A DNA stretch of 64,000 nt from Candidatus Heimdallarchaeota archaeon (lineage in GTDB: Archaea; Asgardarchaeota; Heimdallarchaeia; JABLTI01), in the NCBI GenBank assembly GCA_019894765.1, contig JAGXNT010000018.1, positions 77,442 through 141,441 on the forward strand, given 5' to 3'. Shown here piece after piece: positions 50,039-61,945 of this stretch (positions are counted from its first letter, which is position 1; each line of letters begins with the position of its first letter). The notes under the pieces are model-generated. The model was not told where the DNA came from. It searched no databases and worked only from the letters and a program-made list of their open reading frames with translations. A program made the translations under genes and the position numbers.

Positions 50039-53000
50039 ATGTCTGAAACTGAAAAAATTACAATAGAAGATAGATGGGTTCTAATTGAAGCAATGGTTAA
50101 GGAATTAGGGCTAGTTCGGCAACATCTTGATAGTTATAATGAATTTATTCAAAATGGCATGCAAAATGTTGTACGTGAAATTGGTAGCATAAAACCTGAA
50201 ATTCCTAATTATTATGTTAGAATTAATAAAATTGAAATGGATTCACCAAATATTCGAGAAGCAGATGGATCTCTGAATGAAATTTATCCAAGTGAAGCTC
50301 GAATAAGAAATTTGACTTATACTGCTCCATTATATCTCGAGATGACTCCTATTCGTATTGATGATGCAGGGAATGAAATCCCTCGAGAAACATCAAGAGT
50401 CTTTGTTGGCAGAATGCCTATAATGCTGAAATCAAAAGTCTGTCCATTAAGTCGAATGACAGATGAAGAATTGATTAAAGCAGGTGAAGACCCTAATGAT
50501 CCAGGAGGATATTTCGTAATTAATGGGAGTGAAAGAGTCTTGGTTACCCAAGAAGACTTAGCTCCAAACCGAATTTTAATTGAGGAAAAAAAAGGCAGTA
50601 TCACAAGTATGGCTAAAGTTTTTAGTACAGCTCAAGGAGTCCGAGCTCCTGTTACTATGGAACGGTCTCGAGACGGAAGTTTGAATGTTAGCTTCCCCTC
50701 AGTGCCAAGAAAAATTCCATTCGCTATTTTGATGAAAGCTCTAGGTCTAGCTTCAGATAAAAAAATAGTAGAAGCTATCTCAGATGATCCTGATGTAAGA
50801 AAAGAATTAATTCCATCACTTGATGAAGCATCAGAAGTAACTGATGAAGAAAATGCTCTTGATTACATAGGAAAACGAGTTGCTGTAGGTCAAACAATGG
50901 ATTATCGTATCAAACGAGCTCGTGAGATATTGAACAGATATCTTTTGCGTCATATTGGAACAAAAGAGGAGAATCGTATAGGCAAAGCATTTTTCTTGGG
51001 ACAAATGGCACAAAGATTGCTTGAACTCGAACTTGGTAAAAGAACAGTTGATGATAAAGATCATTATTCCAATAAGCGACTCAAATTGTCTGGCGAATCA
51101 TTAATTTCGCTATTTCGAGTTGCTTTCATGAGTCTCTGTAGAGACATCAAATATCAGCTTGAAAGAACTGCTGTTAGAGGTAGAACACCAAACATAAAAA
51201 CTGCAGTACGAGCGGATGTTATTACAGAACGATTAAGACATGCCCTAGCAACCGGAAATTGGGTTGGTGGAAAAGCAGGTGTTAGTCAGCTTCTTGATAG
51301 AACAAATTACATTTCTACTCTAAGCCATTTACGTCGAGTTGTTAGTCCATTAAGTAGAAATCAACCTCATTTTGAAGCTAGAGATCTTCATCCTACTCAT
51401 TTTGGTAAGATTTGTCCAAGCGAAACTCCAGAAGGACCAAATTGTGGTCTAGTCAAGAACTTGGCAATGGACGCTTACATTAGTGTGGGTGTATCAGAAA
51501 AAGAAGTGGAAGAATTCCTTTACAGTTTAGATCTAAACGAATTAATAAAAATGCAATCAACAGATACTTGTAAAGTATTTCTTAACGGTCGATTATTAGG
51601 TTCTCATCCTGATCCTAGGAAATTCGTAAGTGATGTTAAGAGAGCAAGAAGAAAAGACATTATTAGCTCAGAAGTAAATGTCAATTATTATTCCGATATC
51701 CAGGAAATCCAAATAAACTGCGATCACGGTCGAGTCAGAAGACCGCTTATAATTGCAGAGAAAGGAAAAATTAGGTTAGAGAAAAAACATATCGAGAAAA
51801 TCGTCTCTGGTGGTTGGCAATGGAATGATTTGATTAGGAAAGGTATTGTTGAATATATTGATGCTGAAGAAGAAGAAAGCTCATACATTGCAATGGAACT
51901 GGAAAACCTTGATCTTGAAACATCTCATACTCACTTAGAGATTGCTCCAAGCTCAATCTTAGGTATTTGTGCTTCTCTTATACCTTTTGCTGAACATAAC
52001 CAATCACCAAGAAACACCTACGAGTCAGCAATGGCAAAACAAGCACTTGGAATGTATGCTGCAAATTATCGGTTAAGAGTTGATACTCGGTCACACATTT
52101 TATTCTATCCGCAAAAACCTTTGGTTAAAACACATGGAATGGATATAATTAGATTTGATAAAAGACCCGCAGGTCAAAATATGGTTATTGCTCTTCTCAG
52201 TTATGAAGGATATAATATGGAAGATGCAATTATTTTCAACAAGCATTCCATAGAAAGAGGACTTGCTCGTTCAGCATTCTTCCGTCGATATGAAGCAGAG
52301 GAGCGTCGCTATCCTGCAGGACAAGAAGACAGATTTGAACGAATGAGCAAAGATGTGCGAGGTTTCAGACCTCCAGAAGCATATGTTCATTTAAGTGCTG
52401 ATGGAATTGTTGAACCAGAAAGTAACATAAAAGGCGGTGAAGTAATAATAGGACGAACCTCTCCTCCAAGATTTCTTGAGGAATACAGTGAATTCGAAGT
52501 ACGAGCACCAATTAGACATGAAACAAGTATTAGCATGAGACACAGTGAGGAAGGATTTGTAGACACAGTTTATCTCACAGAAACAAGTGATGGGAATCGA
52601 CTTGTTAAAGTAAAAATGAGAGATATGCGAATTCCAGAACTTGGAGATAAATTTGCGTCACGTCATGGTCAAAAAGGAGTTATTGGTTTAATTGCTCCTC
52701 CAGAAGACTTACCATTTACATCAGAAGGAATTGTTCCAGATATAATTGTAAACTGTCATGCTATTCCATCACGTATGACTATAGGTCAAATCCTAGAGAC
52801 AATGGCTGCAGTTCTTGGAACGAAACAAGGTAAGGTTATAGACGCAACTCCCTTTGAAGGAATCTCTTCTGATGATCTAGTAAAACACATGAAAGATTTA
52901 GGCTTGAATTATTATGGAAAAGAAGCTATGTATAATGGTCTTACTGGGAAGAAATATGAAGTAGATATTTTCATGGGAATAGCTTATTATCAGAAATTAC

Positions 53001-53380
53001 ATCATCTTGTGAAAGATAAAACTCACGCAAGATCAAGAGGACCAGTACAGATTCTCACAAGGCAACCAACCGAGGGTCGTGCAAGAGAAGGTGGTCTTCG
53101 TTTCGGAGAAATGGAACGAGACTGTCTTGTAGGTCATGGTGCAGCTCTACTCCTAAAAGAGCGATTACTCGAAGAATCAGACAAAACCTCCATTAATGTC
53201 TGTGGAACGTGTGGAGTGATAGCGACCTATGATCGAAACAAAGACAAATACTTCTGCCCTGTATGTAAGGGAGAAGCCGAGGTGTCAACAGTAATAATGA
53301 GTTATGCCTTTAAACTCCTTTTACAAGAGTTAACTTCACTCGGCATGGCACCTAGACTAAAATTAAAGGATCAAGCATAA
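50039..53380 (+). CDS. rpoB: DNA-directed RNA polymerase subunit B (B'' and B' fused)
   Basis: The second-largest subunit, 1113 residues in one piece, includes VFVGRMPIMLKSKVCPLS, the catalytic-centre segment KICPSETPEGPNCGLVKNLA, GYNMEDAIIFNKHS, ELGDKFASRHGQKGV and a C-terminal zinc site (CGTCGVIATYDRNKDKYFCPVC). Many euryarchaeal genomes split B into B'' and B'; this fused state fits Asgard, Thermoproteota and other lineages. GTGAGG ten bases before ATG 50039 supports the start; 50035 is out of frame. It leads the RNA polymerase operon, here without rpoH in front. Confidence 0.97.
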   Translation: MSETEKITIEDRWVLIEAMVKELGLVRQHLDSYNEFIQNGMQNVVREIGSIKPEIPNYYVRINKIEMDSPNIREADGSLNEIYPSEARIRNLTYTAPLYLEMTPIRIDDAGNEIPRETSRVFVGRMPIMLKSKVCPLSRMTDEELIKAGEDPNDPGGYFVINGSERVLVTQEDLAPNRILIEEKKGSITSMAKVFSTAQGVRAPVTMERSRDGSLNVSFPSVPRKIPFAILMKALGLASDKKIVEAISDDPDVRKELIPSLDEASEVTDEENALDYIGKRVAVGQTMDYRIKRAREILNRYLLRHIGTKEENRIGKAFFLGQMAQRLLELELGKRTVDDKDHYSNKRLKLSGESLISLFRVAFMSLCRDIKYQLERTAVRGRTPNIKTAVRADVITERLRHALATGNWVGGKAGVSQLLDRTNYISTLSHLRRVVSPLSRNQPHFEARDLHPTHFGKICPSETPEGPNCGLVKNLAMDAYISVGVSEKEVEEFLYSLDLNELIKMQSTDTCKVFLNGRLLGSHPDPRKFVSDVKRARRKDIISSEVNVNYYSDIQEIQINCDHGRVRRPLIIAEKGKIRLEKKHIEKIVSGGWQWNDLIRKGIVEYIDAEEEESSYIAMELENLDLETSHTHLEIAPSSILGICASLIPFAEHNQSPRNTYESAMAKQALGMYAANYRLRVDTRSHILFYPQKPLVKTHGMDIIRFDKRPAGQNMVIALLSYEGYNMEDAIIFNKHSIERGLARSAFFRRYEAEERRYPAGQEDRFERMSKDVRGFRPPEAYVHLSADGIVEPESNIKGGEVIIGRTSPPRFLEEYSEFEVRAPIRHETSISMRHSEEGFVDTVYLTETSDGNRLVKVKMRDMRIPELGDKFASRHGQKGVIGLIAPPEDLPFTSEGIVPDIIVNCHAIPSRMTIGQILETMAAVLGTKQGKVIDATPFEGISSDDLVKHMKDLGLNYYGKEAMYNGLTGKKYEVDIFMGIAYYQKLHHLVKDKTHARSRGPVQILTRQPTEGRAREGGLRFGEMERDCLVGHGAALLLKERLLEESDKTSINVCGTCGVIATYDRNKDKYFCPVCKGEAEVSTVIMSYAFKLLLQELTSLGMAPRLKLKDQA

Positions 53381-53398
53381 GGAGACGGAGGAAGAAAC

Positions 53399-57320
<3,922 letters not shown>

Positions 57321-57432
57321 TAGAGAAACAAAGCAAGCTCTTTTCAGTCGAAGGGAATAATTTAAATTCTCTTTTTATTGGGATAAGAGTAAAATCATTA
57401 CTTTGAGAAAACAAATGTTGGAGAAAAGTAAT

Positions 57433-57741
57433 ATGTCATATGATTTAAACAGAGAAATACAAATAATTGCCCGAACAGGCAAAAAGGATTATGGAATAAA
57501 TAGAGCTATCAAAGCAACAAAGCTTGGACGAGCTCAACTAGTTATTTTAGCCAATAACTGTTCTGAAGATAAGAGAATCCGAATTGAATATTATTCTAAA
57601 TTAGCAAATATTCCTATTGTCATTTACACAGGTTCTGGTTATGACCTTGGTGCACTTTGTGGACGTGGACACGTTGTTTCAGCGATGTCTATATACGACC
57701 CCGGAGACAGCAAAATAATAAGGTTTTTGAAGAAGAAATAA
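57433..57741 (+). CDS. rpl30e: Ribosomal protein eL30 (L30e)
   Basis: The 102-residue protein has the eL30 pattern: LNREIQIIARTGKKDYGINRAIKATKLGRAQLVILANNCSEDKRIRIEYYSKLANIPIVIYTGSGYDLGALCGRGHVVSAMSI. It binds rRNA in the large subunit and typically follows rpoA2 in archaea. ATG 57433 with GGAG ten bases upstream is preferred over TTG 57403, whose product would start with unrelated residues. The nusA gene follows closely. Confidence 0.95.
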   Translation: MSYDLNREIQIIARTGKKDYGINRAIKATKLGRAQLVILANNCSEDKRIRIEYYSKLANIPIVIYTGSGYDLGALCGRGHVVSAMSIYDPGDSKIIRFLKKK

Positions 57742-57755
57742 TATTCAAAAAAGAT

Positions 57756-58223
57756 TTGAATTGTAGGTCGTGTTATAAACTGTCTAGTGGGATAAAACTT
57801 TCTATTGATGAAATGAAAATAATGAATGTCTTTACTAGTGTAACCAAGATAAGCCCAAAGGATTGTATCATAGATAAAAAACTTGATAGAATTATTTTCT
57901 TAGTCAGCAGAGGAACAGTTGGCACAGCAATAGGTAGACAAGGAATACATATTAAAAAGTTGAAAACCGTTCTTGCAAAAGATATTGAAATCGTAGAAGA
58001 TGACACAGATCCAGAACGTTTCATAAAGAACACACTCGTACCTGCAATTGTAGAAAAAGTTGTAATAGTCAGAAGAAAAGACAAGCATGATTTAGCATTT
58101 GTTACAATAAAACGCGGTCAAAGAGGATTAGCGATTGGGAAAGATGGTCGCAATATAGAGCGTGCTCGATTACTAACAAAAAGACATTTTGATATTGAAA
58201 ACGTCATTATCAGTAATCAATAA
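57756..58223 (+). CDS. nusA: NusA-like transcription factor (two KH domains)
   Basis: Archaeal NusA consists of two KH domains. The first carries FLVSRGTVGTAIGRQGIHIKKLKTVL and the second FVTIKRGQRGLAIGKDGRNIERARLLTKRHF, both with GxxG loops. It affects transcription termination or pausing. The start is uncertain: the family normally begins a few residues before LSIDEMKIMNVF, yet no ATG lies there; TTG 57756 is the nearest in-frame start (155 residues), and ATG 57810 would lose conserved residues. The usual next gene, rps12, is absent. Confidence 0.88.
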   Translation: MNCRSCYKLSSGIKLSIDEMKIMNVFTSVTKISPKDCIIDKKLDRIIFLVSRGTVGTAIGRQGIHIKKLKTVLAKDIEIVEDDTDPERFIKNTLVPAIVEKVVIVRRKDKHDLAFVTIKRGQRGLAIGKDGRNIERARLLTKRHFDIENVIISNQ

Positions 58224-58521
58224 TTTCTTCCTACAATTTTCGTTTTTTCTTTATTTTTTTTTGATATAGTATCAGAATACTTTCGGCTAACTCTTTTGTT
58301 TTTCCTTTAATAATGAAAGATTCATAATTAATTGTAGATGAAGAACGCAATTACTTTTGGGTTGATACCTCGGCAATGTCATCTCCTCGGCAAGAGAAAA
58401 AATTAAAAGCGTACTTCCATCATGTGCACCCGGCACGCACTTTGCTACCATGTAGAGGGGCTCCTTTTTGCCCCTTATACTTTCTTAAAGAAAACGACTC
58501 TATATAATTGAGGATAATTGA
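58224..58521 (+). other. Structured intergenic region upstream of the helicase gene
   Basis: A nine-base direct repeat CCTCGGCAA occurs at 58368-58376 and again about 20 bases later. GTGC/GCAC can pair around ACCCG near 58422-58434. AGGGGC (58456-58461) pairs with GCCCCT (58470-58475) around a T-rich loop. This patch is more GC-rich than its surroundings. ATG 58376 opens a 43-codon frame that ends at 58507, 14 bases before the helicase start. It may be a small gene, an RNA or a leader. Confidence 0.45.
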
Positions 58522-59922
58522 ATGCAAAAAATAGATAGAAAGATAGTTCCTCGAGGATATCAAAAACTCATACTCGATCTAATAGAATTACATACTTCTA
58601 AGAAGAAGAGTGTCTTACTTGAGCTTGATTGTGGTATGGGAAAACGTGTCATCACATATGAATTATTAACATCACTTTTTCCTGATAAACGCATTCTCTT
58701 AGTAGTACTTTCATCTTCCTCTCTCCATGAAACCAAAGATTTCCTACAGAATGAATATGGAGGTGTTGAAGGTTTCAATTGGATTGGTCCGGGTATTAGT
58801 AATGCTTATGGACAAAAAATCTTGAAGGAATCAAGAGTAATTCTATGTACTCCTCAAAAATTGTCAAATATTATGAAGAAGGATCCAAAAGGATTTGCAA
58901 ATACTTTTGATATTGTAATTATAAACGAAGTTGATAAACTAATTAGACGAATGGGATCAAAGAGGGTTCTCATTTATCCTTGGTCTGATTTATTGGACAA
59001 ACTTGAATCTTCATTATTCATAGGAATGTCTGGAACACTTAGAGATTCTCATTATGTTTTAGATCAAGACCAATTGGAAATCAGAAAAGAATTGGATACC
59101 CTAATTGAATTTATTCCAGATGTTGAGCTTATTTTTATGGATTATCTTGCAGGAACCGATGTAACCAAGTTTACAAAAGAAACTACGATAGAAGCTGTTC
59201 CAGTAGAAGATCCTACAATATCACATATCTCAGATATTATCGGTCAACAACTAAGAGAAGCATATGCAGCTATCAAAGCAGAACTAAAGGAGGAAGCACC
59301 CGAATATTTAGAGCAAGTGGAAAAAACTGGTCCTCAAGCACTACTTCAGGCTCCTGTTTCGGAATCCTTACGAGCTAAAGCTCAATCACTTACTTTAACA
59401 AGAAAATATTTGTTCTCTATGATGCCTGCTCAATTGAAAAAATTTCTATGGAATCTCCCTGATGTAGATGAAAGCATGTTACCGGTGATACCTCAAAAGG
59501 TTCTCAAAGCAGTTGAAATTGCACAAAATACCAATAAAACAGTCATACTCTGTTCGTATATCCGAACAGCAAAAACAATTGTTTCACATTTAACTAAAGC
59601 AAAAATTAAACCGTTCTTAATCACTGGACAGATTTTCGATAAAAATGCCGTCTTGCAAAGTTTCCGGAAATATGATGGAAAAGCCACAATAATCATGTCC
59701 CCAGTCGGGGAGCGTGATATTGATTTACCTGAAGCGGATAAACTGATTATATTTGATTGTGTGAGAACAGCAAAAACAGTTTATCAACAACTGAAAAGGA
59801 TTAGAGGAGGTATTGGAATCTTTCTATATTACAATAATTCCTATGAGGCCAAGAAAGTTCAATCAGTAATTTCCACCATCTTAGAACGATATCCATGGAG
59901 CACTAAAATTGCAACGGAATAA
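58522..59922 (+). CDS. Superfamily 2 helicase-like protein with degenerate ATPase motifs
   Basis: The 466-residue chain has the SF2 order: motif I ELDCGMGKRVITYEL (near residue 34), motif II INEVDK (135-138), motif III GMSGTLR, a helical insert (~190-310), motif IV-V ILCSYIRTAKTIV and SPVGERDIDLPEADKLI, and motif VI QQLKRIRGGIG. It resembles Hef-type helicases, which process stalled forks. Motif I has Lys-Arg instead of Lys-Thr/Ser and motif II has Asn-Glu-Val-Asp instead of Asp-Glu, so ATP hydrolysis may be weak or lost. TGAGGAT eight bases before ATG 58522 fixes the start. Confidence 0.78.
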   Translation: MQKIDRKIVPRGYQKLILDLIELHTSKKKSVLLELDCGMGKRVITYELLTSLFPDKRILLVVLSSSSLHETKDFLQNEYGGVEGFNWIGPGISNAYGQKILKESRVILCTPQKLSNIMKKDPKGFANTFDIVIINEVDKLIRRMGSKRVLIYPWSDLLDKLESSLFIGMSGTLRDSHYVLDQDQLEIRKELDTLIEFIPDVELIFMDYLAGTDVTKFTKETTIEAVPVEDPTISHISDIIGQQLREAYAAIKAELKEEAPEYLEQVEKTGPQALLQAPVSESLRAKAQSLTLTRKYLFSMMPAQLKKFLWNLPDVDESMLPVIPQKVLKAVEIAQNTNKTVILCSYIRTAKTIVSHLTKAKIKPFLITGQIFDKNAVLQSFRKYDGKATIIMSPVGERDIDLPEADKLIIFDCVRTAKTVYQQLKRIRGGIGIFLYYNNSYEAKKVQSVISTILERYPWSTKIATE

Positions 59923-59930
59923 AAAAATAG

Positions 59931-59956
59931 AAAAGGTAAGGAAAAAATTACCTTTT
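59931..59956. terminator. Bidirectional hairpin between convergent genes
   Basis: AAAAGGTAA (59931-59939) pairs with TTACCTTTT (59948-59956) around GGAAAAAA. It sits between the converging helicase and helical-repeat genes and gives A/T-rich flanks in both directions. Confidence 0.6.
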
Positions 59957-59967
59957 GTTCAAATAAG

Positions 59968-61299
59968 CTAAGAATCTTTCTTTTCTTCTTCTTCTTTGTC
60001 TTCTTTATCGTCGTCTTTGTCAAAATCAATTTGATTTGGAATATCACTGAATAATTCTATTTGTAATTGTAGTAGTTTGTTCCATGATTTAGCGTTTTGA
60101 ATTGCTCCAGCTTCTATAAATCCATTTGTTTGATCCACAAGTTGTGCCATAATATCAAAAATCTTAGCAATTACTTTATCTCCAGCTTTTTTAGCAGCTG
60201 GTAGAACTTTTTCCTTGGCTTTTTGTATGTTATCTTTGATAATATTGAGCTCCATAGAAACTTGATCTTGTTCCTTTGTACTAAGTGTCGAAAAAGCAAT
60301 TGGGCTAACGGTTAATGTTTGTCGAAGATTCTTTGAATCTGAAAAGCTTAATCTTGCAGAAAGATTGATTTGTTTACTTTCCTCGTCAAGATCTTTTGCT
60401 TTAACAATACATCGCCATGCAAATGCTACAGTAGAACCAGGTGGAATATCATTAGCTTTTAGTTTACTAAATTCTCTAACAATAGTAACTTCTTTTAACG
60501 GAACCATCTCAAGCTCAACATTTAATGCTGTATCTTCTCCAGCATTCTTTACCATAACTTCAATATCAAAAGCTTCATCAACTTTCACTTCGCCCTTCAT
60601 CTTAATATCATACTCAAGAACAGGATATTTCTGTGTGGCATTGATGAAATTTTCAACGCCTAGAATGGTTCTTTCAATATAAGAAGAGAATTCGGTTAAA
60701 CCACTATTGGTTAAAGCTGGAATGAGACTTGAATAAACCATTGTTTTAACGTTATTCAATAAACGAATGTCAAGGTTGTTTTTAGCATGTATAAGTTGTA
60801 ATGGCAAATCCATTAATGCATTTGCAGTAGAATCATGACGTAATGCATCAAGCCTTGTTCTAACTTGATCAATCACTTGATGAGCTTTTTCTTCCTGAGA
60901 AACTAGAACAAATAATATTGCTGCTGCGGCAAAACACACTCCAGCACCTACAGGTTGTTTCCAAACAATATATTCTTCACCTGCAAACACTAAATCCTGT
61001 GCAGCGAGATCAATTGCTTGAGCTGCTTCAGTATCTATACCTAATTTACTGAAAATATCTGCTGCAAAAACCAATGATTTTGCTGAATTTTTATGTGTTC
61101 TGTTTTCTCTTTGTATTTTTGACCAATCAAGAAATAACCTCGCTGCTTCTATCCAGGATTCCCTGGCTTTTTTAGCATCACCAATTTCCTCATAATGATT
61201 AGCCATTTGCTCAGCTTTCTCAACTGCAACTGTAAAATCCTTTTCATTAACTGCTGCTCGTAATTCCTCTCTAAGCATTCTCTCATTGTTTTCAGACAA
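59968..61299 (-). CDS. Helical-repeat (TPR/SNAP-like) plus beta-sandwich protein, unknown family
   Basis: Residues ~1-210 are a run of helix pairs (YEEIGDAKKARESWIEAARLFLDW, SAKSLVFAADIFSKLGIDTEAAQAIDLAAQDLVFAGEE) like the TPR-type arrays of alpha-SNAP and TRAPP-associated proteins. Residues ~225-340 form a beta-sandwich (DIKMKGEVKVDEAFDIEVMVKNAGEDTALNVELEMVPLKEV), similar in pattern to CARDB or adaptor-appendage domains. A helical C-terminus and a very acidic tail (DDDKEDKEEEEKKDS) end it. No signal peptide or TM segment is seen, so it is cytoplasmic. TTG 61299 with AGGAGGT seven bases upstream is a strong start. The link to trafficking-type proteins is by architecture only. Confidence 0.65.
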   Translation of the reverse strand: MSENNERMLREELRAAVNEKDFTVAVEKAEQMANHYEEIGDAKKARESWIEAARLFLDWSKIQRENRTHKNSAKSLVFAADIFSKLGIDTEAAQAIDLAAQDLVFAGEEYIVWKQPVGAGVCFAAAAILFVLVSQEEKAHQVIDQVRTRLDALRHDSTANALMDLPLQLIHAKNNLDIRLLNNVKTMVYSSLIPALTNSGLTEFSSYIERTILGVENFINATQKYPVLEYDIKMKGEVKVDEAFDIEVMVKNAGEDTALNVELEMVPLKEVTIVREFSKLKANDIPPGSTVAFAWRCIVKAKDLDEESKQINLSARLSFSDSKNLRQTLTVSPIAFSTLSTKEQDQVSMELNIIKDNIQKAKEKVLPAAKKAGDKVIAKIFDIMAQLVDQTNGFIEAGAIQNAKSWNKLLQLQIELFSDIPNQIDFDKDDDKEDKEEEEKKDS

Positions 61300-61478
61300 G
61301 TCGCTTACCTCCTTATGAAAATGGTGTGAAGTAGATTCCCACCTTTCTAAAGGTAAATTTATTCATATCTAGGTATAAGCTGTGGGAAACCCTTTTTAGA
61401 TGTTTTTTTGTAGGAAAAATAGAAAATAAGAAAAAAATAAGGTTAAAGGAGGACTCTTTTTGAACAATAAAAAATCTG

Positions 61479-61820
61479 CTAACCTAAATAAGCAGAAATT
61501 TCTTTAGCAATTTCTTCTCTTAATCTAGCAACATCTCGAATTTCTAATTCTTCGGCTTGTTTAATAGCTTCTTTCAACTGAACAACACCACCAACAGTTG
61601 AAATGGAATCCATAGGTATTTGAAATTCGACATCTAACCCTTTAATTATAACATTAATCTTTGCAGGTGGGAAAGTCAATTTTACATTTCTAACCACACC
61701 GATTTTCCTAGCGGATGCATCAATAACCTCTTTACCGATTAATTGACCTGGAATACTTAATTCGTAAAGCTCAGCCATCATGCTAGCTGATTCACTGGAT
61801 TTCTCATTCTTTCTAGGCAT
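61479..61820 (-). CDS. PRC-barrel domain protein
   Basis: The 113-residue protein contains a PRC-barrel fold (LYELSIPGQLIGKEVIDASARKIGVVRNVKLTFPPAKINVIIKGLDVEFQIPMDSISTVGGVVQL), followed by a C-terminal helix (KQAEELEIRDVARLREEIAKEISAYLG). PRC barrels occur in RimM, photosynthetic reaction centres and CdvA-like proteins. ATG 61820 is the true start: TTGGAGG just upstream is the ribosome-binding site, so the earlier TTG 61835 is part of that site. It lies between the two larger unknown genes on the same strand, 110 bases after the TrmB/coiled-coil gene. Confidence 0.85.
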   Translation of the reverse strand: MPRKNEKSSESASMMAELYELSIPGQLIGKEVIDASARKIGVVRNVKLTFPPAKINVIIKGLDVEFQIPMDSISTVGGVVQLKEAIKQAEELEIRDVARLREEIAKEISAYLG

Positions 61821-61945
61821 CTTTTTTTCCTCCAATTAACAAATATATAGTAAATACTCTATTTTCAATAATCAGTGTTTTATTACTAATATAAAAGCTC
61901 TGTTGTTATTTGGATGACACAAGAAAAAGAATGAAAACAAAAGAC

